Origin: Ancylostoma caninum
Lineage: Eukaryota > Nematoda > Chromadorea > Rhabditida > Ancylostomatidae
Length of the DNA: 64,000 nucleotides
NCBI GenBank assembly: GCA_037903475.1
Contig: JBAJFG010000637.1
Coordinates: 310,001 to 374,000, forward strand
Direction of reading: 5' to 3'
The position numbers and the translations under genes were made by a program. Of the stretch, positions 11,349-25,600 are shown piece after piece. Position 1 is the first letter of the stretch. Each line of letters starts with the position of its first letter. The notes under the pieces are model-generated. The model was given only the letters and a program-made list of their open reading frames with translations. It made no database searches and was not told the origin of the DNA.

Positions 11349-14288
11349 CTCAATCCTTCTATGTATGAGTTTAATGGATAGAGGTGACGCCAAGATGACG
11401 CTAAGATCAGAAGTCAAGATAGGTGATCATACCTGTGTGGTATTAGGAAACCTAAGAATGCCAGCTGAAGCCGGAAAATGATAAAATTCCACGTGAAAAC
11501 CAATGTAAGTTCAGGATGAATGAGATATGAACAGCGCGGAGAATAACAGAGCTTGGAGGAAATCCTGAGCATCTGTGTCAATGATCTTCAGGATATCACA
11601 ACACTGACAAGCCACTAGACGCTTCCGAAAAGGTGATTTCAACACTGACACCAGGTGAACAGAATCAGTGAAGGAGGTGTGTGTCTAAAAAACACTGGCT
11701 GTGTGCGTGTCTGTGCGTCTTCGGCTGGCGGTGGTGCTGGTGCAGAGAGGCGATCGCGCGCTGCCTCCTATCACTATCATGGATCTGAGTGTCCCGTTTA
11801 GATGAAATCGCGACGAACAGTTGATACGCATCTTATCAACACCGAATCGCTACGATCGCACGATGAAAACACACACGCATACATGGTTACCAGCTAGTAC
11901 CATCACGCCACGGTGTTGACCACGTTGCTGACACCAAGGACGACTAGATGGCGGCCGCCAGCGGTGGTGATAAAGTGCCGCCGAGTCGAGCTGCTGTAGA
12001 GCGGTTCTACCGCCGGCATACCACATCTGGCGCACATCCGGGCTCAACCAAAACACCACGAACGACGGTCACTCGACATTTGATTGCAGGCTCAGCAGGG
12101 AAAAACTTCACAAAAATCTTACCAGTGACCTAAGAGAAACAAGTTCCGGGCATTACCGTTCCCAATCTTTTCTCTACTGGACAAGTGATAGAATTAAAGA
12201 CTCAGAAGTAAAAACAACTACGACAATTAAAATTAGACGAATTGAGCCAAGCATATCCTAAACGAAGGTGATTTTGACTAGCGCCGAGATGTGTGAAGGT
12301 TCCCAAGCAGCAAATCCAGACTGGAAAAGCTTCTTAGGCAAAAATAGAAGCATTTTAGCCAAGAATTTCGTCGAAGCAATGAAAGTAAATGAATGCTGAT
12401 GACACATAAGTTTTTTATTCATTTAATACAGTGCTTGAGGCATACCATAACAAAAATGTTTTTGAAAAAAAAGTGTGGTAATTTTTGTCCAGAAAACTCC
12501 TTTGCTGTGATCTAGTGGGTATAAAAACCAAATCTTCCTGGTAGTGCAGATGAATTTCGCTATAGATATAACCACCAAAACCGTAACTCTGAGCTATATA
12601 CCAGTTAAGCACTACATATTTTGCTACCGTGCTTCAAATCTGTACCAGTACATGGTGAACTAACAAGAGGAGAAGTACAGAAAAAATTGAATCGCAGAGA
12701 AAAGCAGTGGTCATTGCCAGGAAATATAAACCTGCTTAACTTGAATTGACCAGTGTTTATAAACTGATCATTTTTCCATAAAATTATGATTTTAATTTCT
12801 ATGCTGATTATAACTCTGAATTTTTTAGCATGCGTTTTCAAAATGTGAAAAGTACAAACACTACCAACTTTTCGGTAGAACCCCGAAGAAATATACAGTT
12901 CTTATAGAGAATGTAACTTCTTTCCATTTAAAAAAATAAACCTGAACTACTGACAACAAAGAAGAACAACAAAAAAAAAGACTCTAGAAACATCAAAAGT
13001 TATAGATAAGAGATTGAGAGGGTCTCGGATAGCTCCATATTATTTAATTTGAAAAAAAAAAACAGATTAATAAGCTACTTGCAGTAATGCATTCTTGAAT
13101 CTTCTTAACTGGACGGGTTGTCCTGTTTCAGAAGTGCCAACTGCCTCTGCAATTTTCTTAAATGCGGAACTGTTACTTTCAAGAGAATGCACTCATTTCG
13201 CAACACAATTTTGTACGCCGCCTAGCCATTATGGACGAAAAACTTGACAAGAGTCATAAGCGCGAGGGTGCGGCATTGAAAGCAATTCGAACTCTCTGCC
13301 TCTCTCAGTAAACAAAGTTAACCGTGACGGATTGCGAAAACAGCGAAATTTAGAAGTGTATTCAAGGGCAGTTTTGATAAATAAAGGCAGCGATTCTATG
13401 AATTCTGCAGGCAGAGTTGTGTGACACGGATAATCCATAAAAGCTAGGGGCAAAGATAATCGATGAGTGATGATTGACTGATAGGCAGGCCGGGCAATAC
13501 AGAGATAATCTAACATCGCCGTTAGTAAGACCGGGAAGACCACTCCCACAAAAGGAAGGGATAATTATGTGGATGAGGTCGGGAATGTGGCTGAGGCTCG
13601 CGCATTAGGGTGGTCCAGAGAGGTCCAGAGGGTCCACTAAGAACCCTTTAAGGTAGCATGAGATAAGCAAAGTGATGATGTCAGTGTGAGTGTCGAATTC
13701 GGGGCAGGCGGCGATTCAAGCCGCTGCTCGACTCGAACAGCCAGCCGAGCCCACAACAATTCGCCTCCGACAATGGTTGCTAAGCGGCCGGCCAGACAAT
13801 TACTGATGGACCACCTTTGCGCTGTGTGCCAGTGTCTATAAATTACCCCCAAATACGATAATCCATTAGCGACGAGCAGTTCTGAGGACAAGGCGCTGAG
13901 GTGCGCGGCCTCGGCCAGGCACAGGTGGTCCTCGCCCCGAGCTTGCGGCCGGGGGCCCGCAGCGCCGTGAGCAGCGCCGAGACCGAGTCGTGGCGAGTTG
14001 ATAGGCGATTGAATGCACCGATAACTCACATGACGCATAGTAGCGCGAGGCAGTAGCGAGTTATCGATTCCACCATTCTGCCCTATTTGACAACTCCCGC
14101 ACCTCTCGCTAATTCAGAAATGCGTCACACACGTACTCAACTCGACTTCCTCTACGCGCCCGCCACCAGCCACGACGCCACGACGCACCTGGACGCGGCC
14201 AGAGGGCCGCAGCCCCCGGGCGCAAGCCCTCGCTAGAAGCTGCTCTCGTCGACGTCGACCAGGTTTCCCCGGCGGATCGCGAATGGTC

Positions 14289-14330
14289 GGTCAGTCAGTC
14301 AGTCAGTCAGTCAGTCAGTCAGTCAGTCAG
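14289..14330 (+). repeat. (TCAG)n microsatellite
   Basis: About ten uninterrupted copies of the tetranucleotide TCAG, followed by a purine-rich GGAGAGGGAGACGGGGG run. Confidence 0.95.
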
Positions 14331-14404
14331 GAGAGGGAGACGGGGGTTGTGGATTGGCAATTAACAGACAGCGCCATATGGAAGCGGACAAAAAGGCCCA
14401 GCCA

Positions 14405-14580
14405 GGCCTTATCGATTGGCCGGCCTCCGCTGATAAGGGGATAAATGCGCCCCGCCAAACCTCATTTACATACCTAAACGGCCTTCTTTCTCGTAAACGA
14501 CTGATTATCGATTTCACATGCATCTCCAGACGAGCCTATGCTTAGAAAGGACGGTTGTGCTTTCACACAGGACCTTATCA
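14405..14580. promoter_or_regulatory. GATAA-motif cluster in GC-rich block
   Basis: Five GATAA motifs (14409-14413, 14432-14436, 14440-14444, 14505-14509, 14575-14579) lie in 170 bp. They include CTGATAAGG and two ATCGAT-flanked copies. The position is about 3.5 kb upstream of the first coding exon of the GATA factor. Enhancer function is inference. Confidence 0.4.
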
Positions 14581-15305
14581 GTATCGTTTTTCAAAATACA
14601 ATAGCAAGAAGCTAACAAGAACGATGTCTATTTGTCATCCATTGGCAAATTTCTGCGAAAATGAAACCTAAATATTCACTTTTACTTCGTAAAAAGCCTA
14701 AAAATCCCTTTATCAGTGAATAACCTTGAAAATTGAAGTAGTAGTTTCTCGTCACTGTTCACGCAAACGAAATAAACAAGATTTCCGATGGGATAGTGCA
14801 TTCTACTCAAAACAACGACCTCGATAAACTCGAACTTAACTCGCTCTTTAAGTATGTGATTCAATTTCTGTGCAAATGTTCCCTGCATCCAATAGGGAAT
14901 AAAAAGTTTTTTTTTTCTTGAAACACATCCTGTTGTTTTCACATGACTGAATTTTTGGCTTTGTCCATGAAATAGACATTGACAAGTGAAATGACCCTTC
15001 TCAGGAATAATAAAAGTCGATCCCCAAAACTTGCTCGCCCACTACCTTGACTTAATAATATTCCAATTCCTCATACATTTGAATGTTGAAATTCCCAAAT
15101 AATCCTAATGCATGAAGCATAGGGATATTCACAGACTTGAGTGGTCGTTCGAAAGTTTGAAAATCTTATAAGGATACTAAATAATCATGGGGTTTCCTTC
15201 CTGAATGTATGTAAAAATATCTAGGTTAGGAAAATCCTGTGTAGAGGTTCCCGAGAAGACATCCGTAGAAGACAGCCTATTGGTCCAGTAACACAGTACG
15301 CAGTG

Positions 15306-15482
15306 TACTTCGAACCGAATAAAAACCAAATGATGTAACCGATTTGATTACTAATCCAGAAAGCGATTCAAAAATTCGAATGTCCTCTTTTACAGCTCCT
15401 CTCAACTTTTTCAGAGGGCTATATTGTCCTCCCTTCTTTGAACATCAACATTTCCAAGTTTATCGAAACCGAATAATCGGTT
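15306..15482. mobile_element. Probable MITE with GAACCGAATAAAAACC-type termini
   Basis: The left end reads CGAACCGAATAAAAACCAAA and the right end GAAACCGAATAATCGGTTAA. These resemble the termini of the better-preserved element at 40502-40852. The arms are decayed, so the boundaries are approximate. Confidence 0.35.
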
Positions 15483-16323
15483 AATAATTGCAAAAATACA
15501 TCGCAAATTCTCATCTTGCAGCTTTTTTAGATTCTGCATTTATGAATACCGATAAGCTATCCCAGATAATTATCCCTGCAGATGGTTGAGCTTAAGCGAG
15601 AAGAAAAATTTGGAAAAAAAAGCCAAAAGAACGCACACAAGAAAGGATGAGATGATTTCTCTCCTGTGCAGAATTCGCTCACTCATTTTTCTCTCAAACA
15701 TCAACGAAACACATGCTGGCGATGCCAGTTCGAGATAAGTTGAAGATAAAAGAATAGCGCGTCTATTGACCTTAATGGTCAACGTATCTTTCAATGCAAC
15801 AATTCCGACAACAAACTTGGCTCGATCTCGATGAAAAGGTGCCGCCAGCTCGTTAAACGAGGCAACATACATGATGTGTCTCTAATGAACTGCTACTACT
15901 CTGCCCATGTACATGCAACGCGAATCATTAGCAATTAACTCAACGAAACCGGCACGTACGCACAGCGTGAACAAGTGGTGTCACACAGCCAGCAATCTGA
16001 GCGTATGCGGATGAAGCGCACCGATCGCCAGGTGAAGCTACCGTAAGCCTTAAGCCGTTGACTACACTTCGGTGCCCAGAGCGGTGAGTGGCCTCAGCTC
16101 TTACGATTTCGTCGAGGAAATTTATTCGAAGTTTATTCATTCATCTGTTTAAAGGGGCACCATTTAAAAAAACTGAAATATAGGTGGAATTTCTTCACTC
16201 GCATTGACCCTGGTAGTACGAGTAAGTTTTATTTCGTTTTTTTTAATCGAAGGATCGTGAGGTAGTGATCCAGCGCAGCTGATCCAGAAAATATGCATTT
16301 TTTTTTTGCAACAAAGAACTCCA

Positions 16324-16463
16324 GGACTGGAATTCATGAGAAGGTAACCAAGCGAGCATGCAAGGGTTAGCCTGTTGGTTATCGCATGGACTACTTAATG
16401 CTCAGAGACGTAGGATGCAAAAGTTGGTTTGCTAGCCTGGTTATGCGTTCATGAATCCCAGCC
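16324..16463. mobile_element. Short hairpin-forming inverted-repeat element
   Basis: GACTGGAATTCATGAGAAGG at the left is the imperfect reverse complement of the right end (about 16435-16463, ggttatgcgttcatgaatcc), giving arms of about 30 bp around a loop of about 80 bp. No coding capacity. Confidence 0.5.
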
Positions 16464-19400
16464 CAGGAGGCTAACCCGGGGTAAGCTTCTTCTCTCCACG
16501 GTAAACGAAAAAAGGTCCTCCGTGCCATAATGATGAGCTCCAATTTTTAAGCTTACTTACTATGAGATCGTATATGGATGAGGAACGGGACGGGCAAATA
16601 GGAGACACTCCTTTGCAAGTTTTTATAATCTTACCATACCATTAATAATTTTATTTAATCTACGACACAGACGCTGGTCATTGGAAGGAAAACTCCGTGC
16701 GGAAGCTAACAGGAAAAAAGAAACGGAGAAGACAGTCCAGCTGCCCAGTGAGGTTTTTCTGCTATAAAGGGAAGCACATCCCATGTCCGTGGGTTATTCC
16801 AAAACAAATTTTGTATCCGTTTTGTACGGTAACACCATATTCGTGGGGCTACAGTGTACAGATAGACAATTATAATTCTTTTTGCAATGGCGCTCAGCAG
16901 AAACGGATTTGAGACCAGCGTCGTCGGCTTCATATAATGAGGCCCATCCTATTTTGAAATGGTATAAACATCCTGAATTTTCCCCTTGTTACCCAGGAAA
17001 CTCTAATTTTTCTTTAGAAATAAAACCTCCAATTTTATATAAGTCGCAGAAAGTCTAAGAGCAAACGACTTCTACTTCTTCACTTCACTTTATTAAATTC
17101 TTCATTTCGATTTCTTCTCGGACTTCAAGCTAAATTGAAGAACAAAACATTAAGAAATTCAACCAGTCAGATGTTAAGCTATTGAGTTCCGACGTTATCT
17201 CATGCGGAATCTTCATATTTGATGTTTTAGGTACCATGACTGCTGTTCAGTCCATGGAATTGAACATATTGAGTGCCACATGAGCGCACGTTAATAAAAA
17301 CAAAGGAAAAAACATTTTTCATTAAAATTCTTGAAGTTTGCCCTTGGACCTAACACTACGAACAAAGCCTCTAAATTTGGCCTCATCAAAAGAATTTTTT
17401 GACTTTGTTCGTTGAACAAGAATTGTGGATATAATCTTAGGTGTCTATACAACTACCACTAATTAACTTTAATTACAAGGTATGTACGGCAGGGCTAAGT
17501 TTTAGCTCTAGAGCGGTGGTATTTACTCCTCGCAGGTTACCGAAAAAATTGGCCTTGGTTACTGAAGATGAGGGTAATGACTTTTGTTGTTTTCTAGCAT
17601 TGTTAGATTTTCATAGATTTAAACGAAGAAACGGCAACTCCTATAATTTGGTAAACATATCCAATTACCTAACGTCATTGGAAAAATATCCCTGAAAAAA
17701 CGGCACAAAGATTGAAAAGCAGCATGTTTCTATTCCAATAAAATACGTACACCAAACAGAACCTATTCATATTTGATTTGATTTAGTTTAAAAAAAGCGC
17801 CAAATGTAGCGATGACCAGAAAACACCAGAGAAAACGCATTGAATAGCTAGTAATTTATGTGCATTCATTAAAGCATTAATATTATCCACGTTTTTGTGG
17901 ATAGTGTGCACGCCCCCTTTCATATGCACGCATTTTTGCATCCAAGAGTTCACGCCCTTCACATTCACATGTTTCGAAAGTCTATTGAAAGGCGTCATTT
18001 TAAATGAGTGCGATAGCCTTACGAAACAGCGTCAATTCATTAGCATTTTGTGCACTATCCGCTTATCCACAGATTACAGTTTTATTTTTTTTTCTACACC
18101 AATCCATGCGAAAAATTTTTGTCTGGTTCTTTCACAACCAAAACGTCGCACTTCCTCTTTGTATCGATGATTCTCAGTAGGACAATATCCTGAGGGAAGT
18201 GCTATATCCGAAAGCGTTTATTGCACCAGCACAGCGAGGCACATTCCCTGGATCGCGCCGCACTGCGATTAGGTGCGAATCGCGGTGGCGCGGCGAATCC
18301 TCAGCCGCCGCTGCAGCTCGCGTGACCTACGTAACTCGCGCTCGAGCACTCGAATCAGTGTGCCGACGGACATAACAATGACATCGTGTAAACATTTTAT
18401 CAGGGTCGCGAATACACACTTCCGCGCGCGCAGGCGGGCGGGCGGCCCGATCGACGAGCGGAGAGCGTGTCGACAAACATGCGCTCCATCGCGAATCGCG
18501 CGACTACCGTAAGCAAACATAAGCGACGTCTGCGCTCTCCGCGCCATGCACACTCTCTGCGCACTGTCTCACACAGGTATCAGCACACAACCGACTTATC
18601 AACACAACCAGGTGTCGCGAACACTTATCTCCCGCACTCGGTCCGAATTCGCGCCCACAGACACTTGAGACAATTTTGGCGAGCGGTACGGTAGGGGTAC
18701 GGTAATGCGGATAGGTTTGGATCTAGAGCTGAAATTGTGTGGCTGATAGGGTGGAATTTATGAGTAAAGTGCAAGTTGAAACTATGCAAATACTGATGCA
18801 GTAGAGTCTGTTGTAGCTTCTGCACTCAATTTTAGACTGACTATTTTTTTTTGCAAAATTTCGGGAAGATTTCTGGGACGCTTCTAGAAAGAACTACCTG
18901 TGTACGCTTCCAAAAAAATCTTCGGAACCAAGAAGTAAGGAAACAGAAACTCTCGAAAAGGTAGTGGTTCCCTATCACTGTAATATAAAAAGAAACGCTC
19001 AAAGAAAACATTGCGTGACGATGCCTGTTGCCAATCCAGAGAATGAAATCGTTGCCAATCCAGAGCTATAGTCACATAAGAAAAAGAATATTAATCCGGA
19101 AGAGATAGGTGAAGGGTTTAATGTACTAAAACGTGAAAATTTTGAGTTCATAGATCTTCCAATATTAAAGGATTTTCCGGGAAAACACACGAAAAACCAG
19201 GATAACACGAAAACAGGAACATGTACTCTTGAGCGAGTAATAGTAGCTCTATTTATATTTAGGAGAGAATTAAGAGTACCGACTTCACTAAGCAGATAGT
19301 TAATATATCTGTAATCAATTTGTATGGTATTTACGTCAGTTTACAAAGTTTCTGGAAGACTTTCTGGATATTTCTGCTCTGCGATCACCTCTCTCTTCCA

Positions 19401-22400
19401 AAATGAATAAATAATAGGGATACCCTGCCCTCGCGACATTTCTCGATGAGCGATGTGAAGAAATGGTAAAGATAGCTAGGTATTTCACGTTTAGCGTGAG
19501 GAAGTCGTTCAAACTGGATGTCTGAGAATCCTTTCGGACGTCCGTGAATCCTTCCACAGCAAAATGACCAGTGAGTAGCCAAGATAATCTGGCAGATGTG
19601 GATGCTTACAGCGCGAAAATCCAGAAAAACAGCTATTTATGTGTCTATACGGTAAAAAAAAACGAGTATCAAGGAATGTTAGACATTCTGAAAAGAAAGT
19701 GAGCAAAAAGTCATCGAGACGACGAAGTTATCAACAGCTGACCACTAGCCAGCGGGATAGAATCCGGAAGAAACCAGGAAAAAGAAGAGGAATATGAAAA
19801 CAACAGACAGCATGCGAGTAGTGTTAAGCGCGGGAACAGTAGGGAGTGATTATGAGGTCGGATGGATAACTGCACGATCGATAATCATGTTTGCTGAGCA
19901 GCAGAGTGCGCTGATGGCGGTCGTCGAGGTAGGATATCGCGGGCCCCGGCCGTATACGGGTGGTGCTGGTGGATGGGGTGACGACGTCCCGCAGTGATAA
20001 CTGTCAACCTCACGCTCCGCCTCGTGTCCTCTCATCGTCGTCACTCACTCACTGCACATTCTTCTCGTTCGTGTAACGCTTAACATCAATTAGTCTGCGC
20101 ACACGGGGCGCTACCTCTCGCCTCGTCTACCTCCTCCCTATGTGCATGGACCATGCTGGGCCAGGTGATAGCGCAGGATCAGTCACAACCAGCGCCAAAT
20201 GCAACCCACTGTGGAACGCTGGCTGGCGCGGCCAACAGATGGATTACATGTGAGGGGACAGCAGCAGTGATTATGGCCCTCTATCGATATCGACTGAGGC
20301 AAAACGAGTCCGCCCACGCTCAGAAATAGCCTCCCGTAGATGTGACACGGGGAGGACAGGCAGCAAAGGACGACGGATGCGAGACGGGTCGGCCGGCAGT
20401 GCCATCGCCATCGTCCCGCGCCCCGGTGTTCATAAATTCAGTGGCGAAAATTGAAAACGAACAATACGTGAAGAGTGCGGGGTTTTTGAGGGAAATTTGC
20501 TCCTTTTTCTGGATGAGCAGAAATATAGTCACATTTCTCAATTGTACGCCATCCTTTCTATTTTTCTCGCAAATCGGAAAGCAGAAAATGTAGCATATTT
20601 CTTCAAATACTCCGGCATTTCATGATTATATGACTTTCGCAACAGCTGATTAGTCAACCAGGCAGCAGGAAAAGAAACTACTGACAAGTAGGAAAAGATA
20701 GGAATAGTGGTATCTTCACAAGTAACAGAATGACGTGCTTCTCCACCTTCGCTAAACTTTTTTTTTGAATCTTTTGTCAAGAATATTGGACCTAAGGGCA
20801 ATGCCATCATCCTCTTGGCATGTTTTTTCTCAAAATTGGTTGTTGTTGCGAATGGTTGACTTTTTACGTATTGTTTTGTTGTCAGATATTAGGTTCACTT
20901 GGTCTGCCTGGTCATTAACAGCTTTTGATGGTCAGCACACCTGAATACATTGGCACCAAGGTCCAAACAAAATCCAGAAATTTCGGATGAAATAGGAAGA
21001 ATCCCGAGCCAATTACATCATTCAAATTAGGATGCCGACCACGCGTATTCAAATCCCGATAAGCAGATTTATAAATGATGAGAGCGCAGATGGCTGCTGG
21101 GTCTCTTCAGAACAAGATTTATCAGTGAGGGTCAACGCGGGCGAACACATGAGGAAATACGGATAAAAACAATGACATCCTGTTGCCAATTTTAGGACAA
21201 AAATGCCATCAAGACCAAACGTCCAAGGTGACTAACAAATCTGGGGTTCTCTCAATGAAAATAGTAGGGTTTAGTGCAAAAATAGAAAAGAAAAAGGAAT
21301 GATTAATGACCAGTGCATCGGTGGCGTAAATAACCACAGAATCCTCGACCGAACACCGCTTTTATTGCCGAGGCAAAATGTCTGTAATACAGTGAAAGAA
21401 CTCACTTCACAATATCCAAAATCAATCCGTTTATAGTTACGGCTGATCTCAATGGATTTCGGTTTCGGGGTGCAAACTGAGCTCTAGAATTTCCACCAAA
21501 GCTCGTAAAAGTGAGCATTTTATATGCTTTCCAAGAAATTAAAGGATTTTGTAGAGATAGCCGTAGTCTACTTCGAACCGAATAATGTATTAGATGTATT
21601 AGAAATAAAAAAGTTCGAAGAAGTTGAAAATTCGAGTTATAGAAGAAAAAAAGGCAAGCCAGCGCTGGAGGAAAGAAGTTCTTCAGGGACCCTCTCTTTT
21701 TCGAGTGCTCTGGCTTTAATTTGTTCCAGAATTGTTACTTAAACCGATTAAAAAGAATCGGTTTTCTTTGCTCTGAGGCATAAATAGTACTCAAAACGAT
21801 GACAGCGGTTTGATTGACCTAATTACTCGAGGATGATGCATCCAGAACTGAATAAGCAGCTCATTCTAGAATCAAGATGAGCATAGTTTTTTGGTCCTAA
21901 GAATTTTCCAAAAATCTAGAAAACCTATAAACCTTTGAGCACATGAGCCTGGAACAAGGTTTAAAAATATCCAGATAAGCAACATCCAGGAATTTGGGCA
22001 GTGGATGGAGCTGCGATGGGTGAATAAAAATGCCATTCAGAAAAACAGGCCCATGCTGGTTAAAAATCTGCACAATCTAACGATTTTCTTAGAATAATTG
22101 AATTCGAAAAGTGCAAGAGAAAGAAGTGCTAAGCTTACAAGTATTCAACTCAGTAAATTTTTTCAAGTTCTCCGTAAAAATTTCTAAGCTCTAGCGCTCT
22201 TCTATAACAAAACAGGCCGCAATGGGAAACAATAACTGAGCAGGAGGGTTTTTTCCCAGAGGGTAAAGCTAACAACTCACAAAAAAGAAGAAGTGCCCTC
22301 TAAGCGACCGAAAACCACTATTTGCATGGCTGCAAATGCATTGACGAACGACGACATATTCCCAGGGTCAGAATCGTAAAAGCTTACGGTAGATTACCAA

Positions 22401-24540
22401 CTACGCCATTCAGTTAATACAAGTCGACAACCGTGACACTACTCTGGACCGATAGCCGATGTCTTCGGGAGCATAACCGCTGCCGCTAAGGAAAACCAGA
22501 GAAAACCAGGAAAACTTTGGGGAAAATGCGGTGTGGTGATGAGGACAAGAGCAAGGAGGAGAGCGTGGGGGTAGTGGTGCTGGTCGTCATTATCACAGTG
22601 CGTATCGATTTGCGGAAGGCGAGAGGCACCACAAAACGCGCATTATCATTAAGCATTCATAGGGATAAAAGATTGGCTCGCAGATATGCTGCTGCTGCTG
22701 CTGCGGTCCTTTTGCAAGTCTCTCGCCTTCGTCCGCGGACCAACCCCTCCGGCAGTGCCGCGGACGATGCACCGCGACCGGCTTGCTGCTTATCGGAGCA
22801 GCTGTTTTCAACTGACGACTGAATATCATGTTGTTTAGACGTAGATGAAGCCTATTCTAATCCCAAACGACCCGGCAATGATAACAATGGGGCAGACGAC
22901 GAATATAAACTACTAAATCTTACGTAAACAACACTGCTTATTCGTGCGTTCTTGGGGACATGAAGATAGAAGATGACAATTTGTCACAAGACCATTGCAA
23001 AGCCAAGAACAAGGAAAAACCGTGGAAATCCAAGGAAAAGGATAATCACCGGGTTGCTTCAGCTTGCGTACTCCACAATGTGCTCGAATGGCCGGGTGAA
23101 ATAGATCAGAAAATCGCTGAAGCTCCAGGATAAACAACAATTCTTTGAATCGGCCCGCTGCACAATACGGAGGGGAGGGCGTATTGGCGAAAATTGTTAA
23201 TTCACTTATCCGTAGAAGTGAATAGGCCGTCAAGGAGAAAACAAAGATGGCTGCCAAATAGGCCTCGAAGGTATGGATTGGGGAGTTTCCAAATTATCCA
23301 GGAATGCTAATTTGAGGAATCCTTGAGAGGGGTAGATAAGTCACTTTGATGATAGTATTTTGGAAAATTCGTTGTTATTAATGATCAAAAGGCAGTTCTA
23401 TCCGGGAAAACGTCATTTTCAAAATCAGCACTAGGCAAGGAAAATCGGGAAAGGAACGGTACGCCCCATCCAGAGACGCAACATCACACACATGTGCGCA
23501 GTCAATCACAGCGAGATGGTCGCGAATTCAAATCGTTCTGCCTATAAACCGTGTGTGCTGGCACATCTGTTTTGATCTGCACCACAAGATGATGGATGCC
23601 ACAGACGATCGGCTGCTGTTCATGGATAAGTAGCTGGCGTTGTGCTGGGATTGTTATCCAGACAAAGTCAAAAATGGAATACACAACGCTGGCTGAAAGC
23701 CCCCGTCCGTTGAATAGAATGGCGCGGCGGTTCAGTTGAGAATGAGCACTTCTCGACGAGAAAAACTGCAGCGGTTTTGTGCCCGGTCGCTTAGATACAC
23801 ATTCAGCCATACATTATGGACCGCTGCCCGTTGTCAGTCAGTAGCGAAAAGCGCGCAGCCGACGACCCTTCCCCCCACCTACCAAACGCGGAGCAGCAGC
23901 AATACGACGAGGGGAGACCTCGTTATGGAGAAGACTCACAGTCACAAGGATCCGGGGGGCCGATGGAGGTATAAGGTGGGGTCGCGGGCCGCAGTGCTGC
24001 GAGTTAATCGTCATGACAATAGTCGATGTGAAGTGTGGCGAGGCCAATTTTGAATAAGGCGGCCTCGGTAATCAGTGAAGACAGGCGGAGCCGGGGTAGT
24101 GCGCGGAACCCGGAGACGCAGACGCGGCACAGACGAAAGGAGTATGTGATCGGAGGGAGCCAGGAGGAGGCTGTCGTTGTCGTCGCTGTCGGGCTATCAA
24201 CCTCCTCCACTGGAACTGGGTTCGATGATTTAGATGTGCAGGTGGAAATCGCCGGATAATTGGCGTCCGGAAGGTGATTACGGTGGAATGAGAAATAGTA
24301 CGGTAGGAGACGAACTGATGAATGACACTAGGTGCTGGAAGAAGAACAGCTCGTTCAGGCTAGTTCATGTGCGCATATAACAACGTGAAAAACTTCCATT
24401 TGTGGATACCCATGGGTAGATACACCTAAACTGGCTGAAATGTCCGTAAGAATACTATATGGGGAGTAAAACTGAAGGAAACCTCACAATGATAAAGTTA
24501 AGGAGAACAGCTTTCCAGGTTTTCATCAAACCAGTGGCAT
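16464..24540. other. Gene-poor region with alternating GC-rich blocks
   Basis: No exon was recognised on either strand. GC-rich, low-repeat blocks stand out at about 18250-18700 (contains TGTAAACA, a forkhead-type site, and AACAATG), 19800-20440, 22520-22800 (with a short CTG run) and 23700-24260. They are separated by AT-rich DNA with no clear feature. The spacing and composition suggest regulatory islands, but nothing in the sequence proves it. Confidence 0.35.
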
Positions 24541-24554
24541 TTTTCCAGGATATT

Positions 24555-25600
24555 TTTTACAGGACAAGGAGGTCTACAACTACAGTACCTCAATCATGGA
24601 CTAAATATAAGAGTTTTTGCAGTTCAAATGGGAATTGATTCCTGATATCCGGAATTGAGAGGATATTCAAAATATAAGTTCAGGGGAATAATCTTCGAGC
24701 TTTTCCCCGAATTCATAAAAATTTTCAGGACATTTCAGGACAAGGAGATATACAACTATGCTACCTCAGTAGCGATTACGTAAATATAAGATTTTATGGC
24801 TCAGGAGAACGTTGATCTCTGATGTCCAGGAAATGGAGGATATTCAGAAATTAGGACCCAAGAGACCATTGATAATATTGGGATCTCCATGTTTTCGTCC
24901 ATTTTCTCTGTTAAATCCAATTTTTATTGGTTGTTCTGTATGAGCTTGAGAACTCCTGTGTGATATAGCTTCACTGCCGAGCTCTCGGTATAATAATACT
25001 CTCGTCAGGCCCATAACATATATAGGTATAACATATACAACGTTATATAACATAATATAACAAAACAACAGTCTCGAGGATAGTTCCATACAATTTTTAC
25101 TGTTAAAAACTTCTGATCTCTGGAATTTGAAGGGTATTCAAGAGATAGGAGCTAACGATATGAAAACAAAGTCTTGCTATCAAGTATCCAGAAAAGCTAG
25201 ACAAAATTTTCTCGAAATTCACAGTCTACATACAAGTAGTGATGCTGAACAGTAGCTCGAAAGCTCCGAAGCCTCTAAGCCCAACGGTGCAGCTGATCCG
25301 GAGAGCAGCGCCGTTGTTTGCACAATACTTCTTCACAAAGTGTTGACACCTCCCATTGAGAACATTATCACGGACATTTTAAAAAGAACTTCGCGTTCGA
25401 ACAGCAAACGTGCGGAGCTTGCGGTGAATGGTCTTTGATTTTCAAGGATCTTTTTCTTTGCAAACTTCATAGAGTCAACCAGGCATGGGGAAGAAGCCAA
25501 ATCACAGTACCTGACACGATTATGGGAGGAGATGCTCCATGGATTGGTTTCTGATATCCGGCATTTGAAAGATATATTTGAAGGGTAAGGCCTAAGCAAC
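24555..25600 (+). repeat. Decayed tandem repeat (about 176-bp period)
   Basis: The string AGGACAAGGAG followed by a TACAACTA-type block recurs at 24561 and 24737 (176 bp apart). The accompanying GATATCCGG/GATGTCCAGG and GAGGATATTCA blocks recur at matching distances. More diverged copies of the second block appear near 25110 and 25545. The third unit is interrupted by the hammerhead remnant at 24976-25012. Confidence 0.5.
24976..25012 (-). ncRNA. Decayed hammerhead ribozyme-like sequence
   Basis: On the minus strand the segment reads GGGC, CTGACGA, G, a stem II of GTAT/ATAC, then GAGA in place of the required GAAA, then GCTC and GGC. The flanking sequence (ACTCCTGTGTG upstream on the plus strand) aligns with the left arm of the element at 52952-53887. 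The A-to-G change in the core and a mismatch in stem I indicate an inactive relic. Confidence 0.45.

Larger units (their letters stand above)
10864..16322. other. Non-coding region upstream of the GATA factor
   Basis: No exon could be supported. Apart from the MITE at 11116-11348 it holds two GC-rich blocks, at about 11700-12070 and 13620-14580, that contrast with AT-rich surroundings. The second carries the CAGT microsatellite and a GATAA cluster. Long open frames within it lack splice context or recognisable protein sequence. Candidate cis-regulatory DNA for the divergently placed GATA gene. Confidence 0.4.

Noticed and set aside
13637..14038. 133-codon minus frame in a GC-rich block
   Set aside because: Long frames arise easily in GC-rich DNA; no family resemblance and no exon-intron structure.
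17885..18072. Inverted words TTATCCAC/GTGGATAGTGTGCAC suggesting a palindromic element
   Set aside because: The matches are short and broken; I could not define arms.
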